The notes under the pieces are model-generated. The model had not been told where the DNA came from. It saw only the letters and a program-made list of their open reading frames with translations, and ran no database searches. Below, one piece after another: positions 7,783-14,857 of a stretch of DNA of 64,000 nucleotides. Positions within the stretch are counted from its first letter, which is position 1; each line of letters starts with the position of its first letter. Location: NCBI RefSeq assembly GCF_900103985.1, contig NZ_FNIE01000014.1:178588-242587 (forward strand), in the 5' to 3' direction. The translations under genes were made by a program, and so were the position numbers. This DNA is from Actinacidiphila guanduensis. GTDB lineage: Bacteria; Actinomycetota; Actinomycetes; Streptomycetales; Streptomycetaceae.

Positions 7783-9762
7783 ATGATCGACGCCTTCGCC
7801 GATCCCGGAACCCCCGACCACCGCTCCCCCGGCCGCTACCTGTGGTGGCTGCTGACCAGCCAGCGCCGCCGCGCCTGGGGCGGCGCGCTGCTCGGCACGG
7901 TGTGGATGATCCTCACCACCCTCACCCCGTACGTGCTCTCCCGCGCGATCGACGACGGCCTGGTGCCCGGGCGTACCGGCGCCCTCCTCGCATGGAGCGC
8001 GGCGCTGCTGTGCCTGGGCTCGTTCACCGCCTGGGTGAGCATCATGCGGCACCGCACGATGACGCGGCTGCGGATGGACGCGACCTTCCGCACGGTGAAG
8101 TCCGTGGTGGGGCAGGCGGTCCGGCTGGGCGCCGCGCTGCCGCGGCAGGCGGGCGCGGGCGAGATCGTGACCATCGGCGTCACCGACGTGCTCCAGATCA
8201 GCCAGGCGCTGACGATGACGGGGCCGGGCGTCGGCGCGGTCGCGGCCTGCCTGGTGGTGGCCGTCCAGCTGCTGGCTATCTCCCTGCCGCTGGCCGCGGT
8301 GGTGCTGGCCGGGGTGCCGGTGATCGCCCTGGTGGTGGGGCCGCTGCTGGGACGGCTGAAGGGCGCCGAGGGGGACTACCGGGAGCAGCAGGGCGGCCTG
8401 ACCGCGCGGATCGGCGACCTCGCGGGCGGCCTGCGGGTGCTCAACGGCCTCGGCGGCAAGCGGCTGTTCGCCGACGCCTTCCGCGGCGACTCGCGCGCGC
8501 TGGTGGACCAGGGCTACCGGGTGGGTTCGGTGACCAGCTGGGTGCAGGCGCTCGGCATGGGCCTGCCGATGCTCTTCCTCGCGGTCGTGACCTGGCTCGC
8601 GGCCCGGCTGGCGGCCCAAGGCAGCATCAGCGTGGGCGAATTCGTGGGGGTCTACGGCTATGTGGCGGTGCTGGTGCAGCCGGTGGCGTTCTTCATCGAG
8701 TGCGGCTACGACGTGACGCGCGGCATGGTGGCAGCGAACCGCGTCGTACGGTTCCTCGCCCTCCAGCCGCCGCAACGCGAGCAGACCGCCGAAGCTCCCG
8801 CGGCGCCCTCGGCGTTGAGCGATCCGGAGTCGGGAGTCGAGGTGGCCCCAGGGCAGTTGACGGCTCTGGTGAGCGGCCGGCCCACGGAGGCGGCCGAAGT
8901 GGTGGACCGGCTGGGCGGGTTCGCCGACTCGCGGGTGCTGTGGGGCGGGGTGCCGCTCCTGGACGTCCCGGCGGCGCGGGTGCGCGAGCGGGTCCTGGTC
9001 GCCGACAACGAGGCCGACCTGTTCGCGGGCACGCTGCGCGAGGTCGTCGCCGGGGCGCGTGAGCACGGCGACGAGGAGATGGCGGCGGCCGTCGAGGCGG
9101 CCATGGCGCAGGACGTGGTCGACGCCCTGCCGGACGGGCTGGACTCGCCGATCGACGCCCAGGGCCGCAACCTGTCGGGCGGGCAGCGCCAACGCGTCCG
9201 CCTGGTACGGGCGTTGCTCGCCGACCCGGAGGTGCTGCTCGCGGTGGAACCGACGTCCGCGCTGGACGCGCACACCGAGGCGGCCGTCGCCGCGCGGCTG
9301 CGTACCGCCCGCGAGGGCCGTACGACCCTGGTCGCGGGCACCTCGCCGCTCCTGCTCGACCAGGCCGACACCGTCTACTACCTGCGGGACGGCAAGGTGG
9401 CGGCGAAGGGCCCGCACCGCACCCTGCTGCGCGAAGTCCCCGGCTACCGCGCCCTGGTGGCGCGTGAGACCGAGGAGGCGCCGCCGGATACTCCCGGGGA
9501 CACCGCGCCCGGCGGGACGGCGGGACGCGGCGGCGGCACCACCGCGCCGGAGGGCACCCCGCGGGAAACTCCGCGCGGCGATGCCGCAGCGCCGGACCAC
9601 GCCACCGCACCGCCGCCTGGTGCCGCCGGGATGGCGCCGCGCGAAGACGCCCCGCTCGACGACTTGTCCGAGGAAGCCGCAGGACCGGGCACCGTCCCGC
9701 GCAACGGCCCGCTGCTGCCCGACCAGAACGCCGCCGACTCGCCCCGTGGAGCCGCCCGATGA
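7783..9762 (+). CDS. ABC exporter subunit with degenerate Walker A, Walker B and H-loop
   Basis: About 659 residues: an N-terminal six-helix exporter domain (roughly residues 25-310), a nucleotide-binding domain, and a disordered Pro/Gly/Asp-rich tail of about 95 residues. In place of a P-loop the chain reads ALVSGRPTEAAEVV (near 361-374), without GK(S/T). The signature LSGGQRQR (464-471) is intact. Walker B is LLAVEPTSALD, with Val488 where Asp is expected and Glu489 kept. The switch histidine is replaced in LVAGTSPLLL. It therefore cannot bind ATP normally but can supply the signature loop to its partner, whose start overlaps by four bases (ATGA). No good ribosome site precedes ATG 7783, so the start is the weakest part of the call. 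Confidence 0.85.
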   Translation: MIDAFADPGTPDHRSPGRYLWWLLTSQRRRAWGGALLGTVWMILTTLTPYVLSRAIDDGLVPGRTGALLAWSAALLCLGSFTAWVSIMRHRTMTRLRMDATFRTVKSVVGQAVRLGAALPRQAGAGEIVTIGVTDVLQISQALTMTGPGVGAVAACLVVAVQLLAISLPLAAVVLAGVPVIALVVGPLLGRLKGAEGDYREQQGGLTARIGDLAGGLRVLNGLGGKRLFADAFRGDSRALVDQGYRVGSVTSWVQALGMGLPMLFLAVVTWLAARLAAQGSISVGEFVGVYGYVAVLVQPVAFFIECGYDVTRGMVAANRVVRFLALQPPQREQTAEAPAAPSALSDPESGVEVAPGQLTALVSGRPTEAAEVVDRLGGFADSRVLWGGVPLLDVPAARVRERVLVADNEADLFAGTLREVVAGAREHGDEEMAAAVEAAMAQDVVDALPDGLDSPIDAQGRNLSGGQRQRVRLVRALLADPEVLLAVEPTSALDAHTEAAVAARLRTAREGRTTLVAGTSPLLLDQADTVYYLRDGKVAAKGPHRTLLREVPGYRALVARETEEAPPDTPGDTAPGGTAGRGGGTTAPEGTPRETPRGDAAAPDHATAPPPGAAGMAPREDAPLDDLSEEAAGPGTVPRNGPLLPDQNAADSPRGAAR

Positions 9763-11519
9763 GCGGTCACCTGCCCGTCGCCGAGGGCGCCGCCACCCGC
9801 CGTGCCGCCTGGCGGCTCATCCGCGCCGACGGCCGGGCCTTCGCCCTCTCCCTGGTGCTCAACGCGCTGGCCGCCGCGGCGGGCCTGGCCGGTCCGTGGC
9901 TGGTCGGCCGGATCGTCGACGACGTGCGCGCGGGCTCCGGCACCGGCGCGGTGGACCGCCTGGCGATCGTGATCGCCCTGTGCAGCCTCGCCCAGTTCCT
10001 GCTGGCCCGCTACGCCCGTTACGTGGGGCACCGGTTCGGCGAGCGGACCCTGGCCCGTATCCGCGAGGAGTTCGTGGACCGGGCGCTGGCGCTGCCCGCC
10101 TCGGTGGTGGAGCGCGCCGGGACCGGCGACCTGACCGCGCGCGGCACCAGCGATGTCGCCGCGGTGGGCACCACGCTGCGCGACGCCGGGCCCGAAGTGC
10201 TCACCTCGCTGGTGCAGGCGGCCTTCATCCTGGGCGCGGTCTTCGTCCTCGACCCGCTGCTGGGCTGCTGCGGCCTGCTCGGCCTGGTCGGCATCAGGTT
10301 CGCCCTGCGCTGGTACCTGTCCCGGGCCCGTACCGCGTACCTTGCCGAGGGCGCGGCCAACTCCGCGCTCACCGAGGTCCTTTCGGCCACTGCGTCCGGC
10401 GCCCGCACGATCGAGGCGTTCGGGCTGCAGCAGCGGCGGGCGCGGGCGAGCCGGGAGGCGATCGAGGTCTCGCGCCGGGCGCGGATGCGCACCCTGTTCC
10501 TGCGCACCGTGTTCTTCCCGTGGGTCGAGGTCTGCTACGTGGTGCCGGTGGTGGGCGTCCTGCTGGTCGGCGGGCTGCTGCACGCGCACGGCGTGATGAG
10601 CCTGGGCGCGGTGGTCTCCGCGGCCCTGTACCTGCGGCAGTTGTCCGAGCCGCTGGACCAGGTGCTGATGTGGGTGGAGCAACTGCAGTCCAGCAGTGCC
10701 TCGTTCGCCCGCGTCGAGGGCCTGGCCGCCGCTCCCCGCACCGCGGGCGGGAGTTCGCCGGCGCCGCGGGACGACCGGATCGACGTGCGCGGAGTGCGCT
10801 ACTCCTACGACGGCGGCGCACAGGTGCTGCACGGCGTGGACCTCACGGTACGGCCGGGTGAACGGCTGGCCGTGGTCGGCCCGTCGGGGGCGGGCAAGAC
10901 CACGCTGAGCCGGCTGCTGGCGGGCATCGACCGCCCCGACGCCGGCTCGGTGACGGTCGGGCGGGTGCCCGTCGCGGACCTGGACCCCGAGCAGCTGCGC
11001 CGCCAGGTCGTCCTGGTCACGCAGGAGCACCACGTCTTCCTGGGCACCCTGCGCGACAACCTGCTGCTTGCCGCCCCGGACGCCGACGACGGTGAACTCC
11101 TCGCCGCGCTCGGCGCGGTCGGCGCGGAGTGGTTGGCGGCGCTGCCGGCGGGCCTGGACACCCGGCTGGGCGAGGGCGGTCACCGCACCGACGGCTCGCA
11201 GGCGCAGCAACTGGCGCTGGCCCGCGTGGTGCTGGCCGACCCGCACACCCTGGTGCTCGATGAGGCCACCGCGCTGCTCGACCCGGCGACCGCCCGGCAC
11301 ACCGAGCGCGCGCTCGCCCATGTGATGCGCGGCCGTACCGTCATCGCCATCGCCCACCGCCTGCACACGGCCCACGACGCGGACCGGGTGGCGGTGATGG
11401 CGCACGGCCGGCTCGCCGAAGTGGGCACCCACGAGGAGCTGGTGGCGGCGGGCGGCGCGTACGCGGCGCTGTGGGCCACCTGGCACGGCGACCGCGAGAA
11501 CGCCGCTGAGCAGGTGTGA
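9759..11519 (+). CDS. ABC exporter subunit with intact Walker A/B but degenerate signature
   Basis: A 586-residue partner of the preceding gene, with a TM domain (about residues 20-310) and a C-terminal ATPase. The P-loop GPSGAGKTT (374-382, Lys380), Walker B LVLDEATALLD (Asp501, Glu502) and H-loop AIAHR (His533) are all intact. The signature reads TDGSQAQQ (477-484) instead of LSGGQ. With subunit 1 it makes one fully competent ATP site (P-loop here, LSGGQ from the partner) and one dead site. Substrate unknown: such heterodimers export drugs, lipids or peptides. ATGA overlap with the upstream gene implies coupled synthesis in a 1:1 ratio. Confidence 0.92.
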   Translation: MSGHLPVAEGAATRRAAWRLIRADGRAFALSLVLNALAAAAGLAGPWLVGRIVDDVRAGSGTGAVDRLAIVIALCSLAQFLLARYARYVGHRFGERTLARIREEFVDRALALPASVVERAGTGDLTARGTSDVAAVGTTLRDAGPEVLTSLVQAAFILGAVFVLDPLLGCCGLLGLVGIRFALRWYLSRARTAYLAEGAANSALTEVLSATASGARTIEAFGLQQRRARASREAIEVSRRARMRTLFLRTVFFPWVEVCYVVPVVGVLLVGGLLHAHGVMSLGAVVSAALYLRQLSEPLDQVLMWVEQLQSSSASFARVEGLAAAPRTAGGSSPAPRDDRIDVRGVRYSYDGGAQVLHGVDLTVRPGERLAVVGPSGAGKTTLSRLLAGIDRPDAGSVTVGRVPVADLDPEQLRRQVVLVTQEHHVFLGTLRDNLLLAAPDADDGELLAALGAVGAEWLAALPAGLDTRLGEGGHRTDGSQAQQLALARVVLADPHTLVLDEATALLDPATARHTERALAHVMRGRTVIAIAHRLHTAHDADRVAVMAHGRLAEVGTHEELVAAGGAYAALWATWHGDRENAAEQV

Positions 11520-11570
11520 ACGGTCCGGGCGGTTGTGCCGGGTGCCGGGCGGCGGGGCGCCCTCACCACG

Positions 11571-11576
11571 TACGAT
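11571..11576 (+). promoter_or_regulatory. -10 element of a probable leaderless promoter for the NUDIX-like gene
   Basis: TACGAT (TANNNT consensus) ends exactly six bases before ATG 11583, and no Shine-Dalgarno sequence precedes that ATG. No matching -35 was found. Confidence 0.45.
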
Positions 11577-11582
11577 CGCCCA

Positions 11583-12119
11583 ATGGCTGACATGACCGAG
11601 ACCACGCCCGGCTGGCTGTCCGACGACGAGCTGGAGCTGACCCGCGCCCGCATGCCGATCCTCTACGTCGACGCCGTGCCGGTGCGGGTGGACGACCGCG
11701 GGGAGGTCACCCACGTCGGGCTCCTGCTGCGGATCGGCCCCGACGGCACGGTCAGCCGCACCCTGGTCTCGGGCCGGGTGCTGCACCACGAGCGGGTCCG
11801 CGACGCGCTGCTGCGGCACCTGGAGAAGGACCTCGGCCCGGTGGCGCTGCCGCACGTCCCGGCGTCCCTGCAGCCCTTCACGATCGCCGAGTACTTCCCC
11901 ACCCAGGGCATCACGCCCTTCCACGACCCGCGCCAGCACGCGGTCTCGCTCGCTTATGTCGTCCCGGTGGCGGGTGACTGCCGCCCCCGGCAGGACGCCC
12001 TCGACCTGGTCTGGCTCACCCCGTCCGAGGCCGTCTCCCCCGAGCTCCAGCAGGAGATGCCGGGCGGCCAGGGCGTCCTGCTGAAGCAGGCGCTCTCCCA
12101 CGTGGGGTGCCTCGGCTGA
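11583..12119 (+). CDS. NUDIX-hydrolase-like protein (DUF4916 type)
   Basis: A 178-residue cytosolic protein that opens with GWLSDDELELTRARMPILYVDAV split by conserved acids and contains the strand pair VDDRGEVTHVGLLLRIGPDG, a pattern I associate with the actinobacterial DUF4916/NUDIX-fold family. The classical NUDIX box GX5EX7REUXEEXGU is not present in full: the corresponding stretch (VLHHERVRDALLRHLEKDLG) retains E, R and E residues only in part. Catalysis is therefore doubtful. ATG 11583 was chosen because of the leaderless promoter arrangement. It stands alone after the ABC operon. Confidence 0.65.
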   Translation: MADMTETTPGWLSDDELELTRARMPILYVDAVPVRVDDRGEVTHVGLLLRIGPDGTVSRTLVSGRVLHHERVRDALLRHLEKDLGPVALPHVPASLQPFTIAEYFPTQGITPFHDPRQHAVSLAYVVPVAGDCRPRQDALDLVWLTPSEAVSPELQQEMPGGQGVLLKQALSHVGCLG

Positions 12120-12129
12120 CCTGCGGGAG

Positions 12130-12218
12130 GCGGGATTGGCCGAGCTTTCGGGAAGCAGGGTTCGCCGAACTTCGGAAGGCGGGGTTCACCGAGCTGTCGG
12201 GGAGCGAGGTTTACGCGG
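12130..12218. repeat. Degenerate tandem repeat, period about 25 bases
   Basis: Three full copies and a partial one begin at 12130, 12155, 12179 and 12204 (spacing 25, 24, 25). The unit is roughly GCgGGgTTcgCCGAgCTTTCGGGAa. It fills the gap between the NUDIX-like gene and the convergent membrane-protein gene and runs into the last codons of the latter. Confidence 0.7.
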
Positions 12219-13287
12219 TACGGCGGAGTCGCCTGGCTCGCAGCAGGGCTCCGGCGAGCGCCACGGCGATGCCGCCGGCCGCGTAGCACCCCAGGACCCA
12301 CAGCGGCCCGGTGGTGTGGTGCCCGTCGAAGTACACGGTGTTCCGTACGGCGGTGGTGCCCGCGCCCGGTGGCAACCACGGCCCGATGCTGCGCCAGAAC
12401 GTCGGCAGCAGCGCCCCGGGGTAGGCACCGCCCGCGCTGGGGTTGCCGAGCACGACGAAGAGCAGGATGGCCACGCCCACGCCGGCGGTGCCGAGCAGCG
12501 TCTGGAAGGCGACAGTGGCGGCGCCGGAAGCGAAGACGACCAGCGTACCGATCGCCCACAGTGCCGCGAAGTGCCCGGTGAGCGCGCCGAGCACGGGATC
12601 GGCGATGATCGCGCCGCCGAGCCCTGAGACGACCGCGTAGACCGCCAGGCCGAGCAGGCGGATGACGGTGCGGTGCGGGTTGGCCGGGCGGGCGCCGCCG
12701 GCCATGCCGAGGATGGCGGCGGCGAGGTAGCCGCCGATCATCCAGCCGAGCACCAGGTAGAAGGAGGAGAGGCCGCGCCCGTCCTGGGGGCTGGGAGCCC
12801 GCAGATCGGTGATGCGGAACTGCCGCCCCTGGGCGGTCTCGACCCGCCGGACGATCTGCGTGGCCGCGTCCGACACCGACGGCCCGCCGGCTGAGGCGAT
12901 CAGCAGGGTGTCGGTGCGGGCGCGCGGGTCGAACACGAAAGCCGCGTCCACCTCGCGGGTGAGGACCAACTGCCGGGCCTGTGCGGGGCTGTCCGCCGTA
13001 CGGGCACGGAACGGGCCGCCGGGCAGAGCGTCGAAGCGCGCGGCGATCTGTTCGGCCGCCTGCCCGGGCGCGGTGACGGCGACGGGGATGCGATGCGGCT
13101 TCGGTGCGTGGAAGGCACCGATGTAGGAGAGGACGAAGCCGAGTTGGAGGGCCAGTACGGCGGTCACGAGCAGCACCGCGCGCCGGCTCACCGCGTCGCG
13201 CAGCTCGCCGGTGAAGCGGTGCCGCGGGGACGGACCGGGGGCAGCACCGGGTGCCGGGCCGGGGGTGGTCGGGCCGGTGGGGGCCAT
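12211..13287 (-). CDS. ABC-2/YhgE-like multi-pass membrane protein (DUF3533-like)
   Basis: A 358-residue membrane protein. A cytoplasmic Pro-rich start leads to TM1 (AVLLVTAVLALQLGFVLSYI, about 38-57), then a long extracytoplasmic domain (about 60-190) with PVAVTAPGQAAEQIAARFDA and VDAAFVFDPRARTDTLLIAS. Five more TM helices follow to the C-terminus. This plan (TM, large loop, TM cluster) is that of the YhgE/Pip and DUF3533 membrane proteins, often linked to type VII-like secretion or drug export. No ATPase gene accompanies it here. ATG 13287 has AGGAC upstream and removes a 13-residue Arg-rich extension. Five helically phased GGTT elements lie just upstream. Confidence 0.72.
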   Translation of the reverse strand: MAPTGPTTPGPAPGAAPGPSPRHRFTGELRDAVSRRAVLLVTAVLALQLGFVLSYIGAFHAPKPHRIPVAVTAPGQAAEQIAARFDALPGGPFRARTADSPAQARQLVLTREVDAAFVFDPRARTDTLLIASAGGPSVSDAATQIVRRVETAQGRQFRITDLRAPSPQDGRGLSSFYLVLGWMIGGYLAAAILGMAGGARPANPHRTVIRLLGLAVYAVVSGLGGAIIADPVLGALTGHFAALWAIGTLVVFASGAATVAFQTLLGTAGVGVAILLFVVLGNPSAGGAYPGALLPTFWRSIGPWLPPGAGTTAVRNTVYFDGHHTTGPLWVLGCYAAGGIAVALAGALLRARRLRRTA

Positions 13288-13700
13288 GGGCGGGTCCTGT
13301 CGTCGTCGGCGTCTCTTCGGTCGCAAGGCGGTTGTACGGCGGTTCCGGGCGGTTGCGGCGGGTTGTGCGGCGGTTGCGTGGCGTACGGTCGTCAGCCGCG
13401 CGGCTCGGCTTCTTCCGACGTCCCGCTGCCCGCCCCGTCCGCCTCACGGTGCCGTCCAGCCTGCCCCCGTCGCCCGCCGCCCGCCCGCACGGCACGCGGA
13501 GAGCGCTCCCGTACGGCCCAGCGCGCCACCTGCGTCACCGCGTACCGGGGTCTTCCGTTCCGCAACTCATACCCACGGGCACGCCCGCGGCAGTGCGCGC
13601 AGACGGCAGCACGGGCTGCTGCAACGGGCTCGGCTCAAAGGACGGCCGGGCATCCCCGACGCGTCCAAACGCTGCCGCTGTTTGTGGCCGGCCCAACGAT
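13288..13700. other. Gene-free interval between the YhgE-like gene and the IS110 fragment
   Basis: About 410 bases. The part nearest the YhgE-like gene carries phased GGTT repeats. The rest contains no recognisable gene and probably includes the unmarked junction where the right part of the IS110 element was lost. Confidence 0.5.
13329..13376 (-). promoter_or_regulatory. Five helically phased cGGTTg repeats upstream of the YhgE-like gene
   Basis: GGTT occurs at 13330, 13341, 13351, 13361 and 13372, spacing 11, 10, 10 and 11 bases, usually within GCGGTTG. One copy per helical turn is the pattern of a cooperative activator or repressor array. It lies 40-90 bases upstream of the YhgE-like start codon on the minus strand. 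Confidence 0.45.
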
Positions 13701-14312
13701 CTAGGCAACCTCGATCGCCCGGTCCAGCCTGTCCCTGCGAGCCCGCACGCTCAGGACCGCATCGAAGGCCTCGTCGAAGGCCAGCCGCACCCCGACCCGC
13801 TCAGAGGACAGCGAACGCAGCCAGCTCTCGTGCTCTGCCGTCCACGCCGATCCCTCCCACAGCAGGCCCTGGCGCAGCAGCAGCTTGGAAAGCCGGTGCC
13901 GGGCCCGCATCAAGTCCCCCCGCGCGCGCACCAGATCCCGGGCGGCCTCCTCGGCCTCGGTGGGCACCCGCACTGCAGGCAACCCGCCGATCCGCAGCAG
14001 TCGCGCGAGGCGCTCGGCGTCCCGGCGATCGGTCTTCACCCGATCCCCCGGCGGTCGCTCGATCTTCGACGGCGCCACCACCACGCACCGCACCCCCGCT
14101 CCCGTTAATGCTCCGGCCAGCCCGAACCCGGTCAGACCAGCCTCATAGGTCACCGCCACCGGGCCGTCCAGCGTAAACACCCACGCCAGCACAGCATCGG
14201 TCTTCGGCGACAGCCGCAACGACCGGACCTCACCCGACAGGGCATCAATCACACACGCAACAATCGACCGCGCGTGAACGTCCAACCCCACACACGTACG
14301 CTCGAACAGCAC
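13701..14312 (-). pseudogene. IS110-family transposase, truncated to its N-terminal DEDD domain
   Basis: A 203-residue remnant. The RuvC-like DEDD domain is complete: Asp11 in VGLDVHARS, Glu in VTYEAG, and KTDRRDAERLARLL with the last two acids, followed by the helical RARGDLMRARHRLSKLLLRQ region. The frame stops at RLDRAIEVA, so the Transposase_20 domain with the catalytic serine is absent (family members have about 340-420 residues). GTG 14312 is chosen for the GGGAGG before it; the open frame continues upstream to a TTG at 14363. It is a dead mobile-element fragment next to the RHS toxin module. Confidence 0.88.
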
Positions 14313-14337
14313 CGGCGCCTCCCGTAATTGCGGCTCT

Positions 14338-14361
14338 GCCGTCACACCACAATGTGACGGC
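14338..14361 (-). repeat. Hairpin upstream of the IS110 remnant
   Basis: A perfect 9-bp inverted repeat, GCCGTCACA and TGTGACGGC, with loop CCACAA lies just upstream of the transposase start. IS110-group elements encode their bridge RNA in this 5' non-coding end, so this may be part of that remnant or simply the left-end hairpin. Confidence 0.5.
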
Positions 14362-14405
14362 AACCCGCGCCAACTTACGAGCGAGGCGCCGGCCCTCCAT
14401 ACGGT

Positions 14406-14582
14406 CTAGCCACGGAGAGCAGGCAGGAACCCAATGCTTCGGCGATCCTGGGGTCTTTCCAATATGGACAAGGAGCGGGGAATCGCTATCAGAACCCCAA
14501 ATATGCAGAAACCAGCACAGAATAGCCAACTGGCTACGGGCACCCACCGCCATGCGTGAGACCCTGCGCCCTGATAGCTCAC
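14406..14582 (-). CDS. 58-residue single-helix membrane protein coupled to the RHS module
   Basis: A short frame not recognised as any family. GTG 14582 overlaps the stop of the zinc-ribbon gene as GTGA, so it should be translated by the same ribosomes. The chain has one strong TM helix (residues about 13-34, WVPVASWLFCAGFCIFGVL), then a positively charged tail (PRSLSILERPQDRRS). A third member of an RHS toxin operon that is anchored in the membrane could be an accessory immunity or localisation factor, but function is unknown. It ends 94 bases before the IS110 remnant. The alternative is that it is degenerate sequence left at the element border. Confidence 0.45.
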   Translation of the reverse strand: MSYQGAGSHAWRWVPVASWLFCAGFCIFGVLIAIPRSLSILERPQDRRSIGFLPALRG

Positions 14583-14857
14583 TCGCGGCGGGCGAAGTCG
14601 GGAACGCCCTCGACCGACGCCGGATCTTCGATCGACCACGTCGGAGCACCTTCTGGAGCGCGGACCCGGGAGACAGAGATGCCGTGCAGGCATGCACCGC
14701 ACCACAGGAGCACGTACCCGATCCGCGTTTCGAGCTTGACGATGTATCTGATCTCAAGCCGGTTTTGGCCGCACTCCGGACATGGGATCAGACCTACATC
14801 GCCCTTCCGGTCGACCACCTGGCTGAGCACCCTCAGCCATGCTGCGCGATCTGCCAT
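14579..14857 (-). CDS. Four-cysteine zinc-ribbon protein, candidate immunity partner of the RHS toxin
   Basis: A 92-residue cytosolic protein with CPEC (Cys26, Cys29) and CGAC (Cys53, Cys56) separated by about 23 residues, the spacing of a zinc ribbon. The segment ETRIGYVLLWCGACLHG is conserved-looking and resembles small proteins I associate with actinobacterial RHS loci. Its ATG overlaps the RHS stop codon as TGATG, so the two are translationally coupled, as expected for toxin-immunity pairs. Base composition drops visibly here and in the toxin tip compared with the rest of the RHS gene, in line with exchange of tip cassettes. Direct binding to the toxin is inference. An independent zinc-ribbon nucleic-acid-binding role is possible. 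Confidence 0.7.
   Translation of the reverse strand: MADRAAWLRVLSQVVDRKGDVGLIPCPECGQNRLEIRYIVKLETRIGYVLLWCGACLHGISVSRVRAPEGAPTWSIEDPASVEGVPDFARRE

Noticed and set aside
9444..12101. 885-residue minus-strand frame across the ABC and NUDIX-like genes
   Set aside because: Low-complexity His/Gln/Arg-rich shadow without domains, overlapping well-supported genes.
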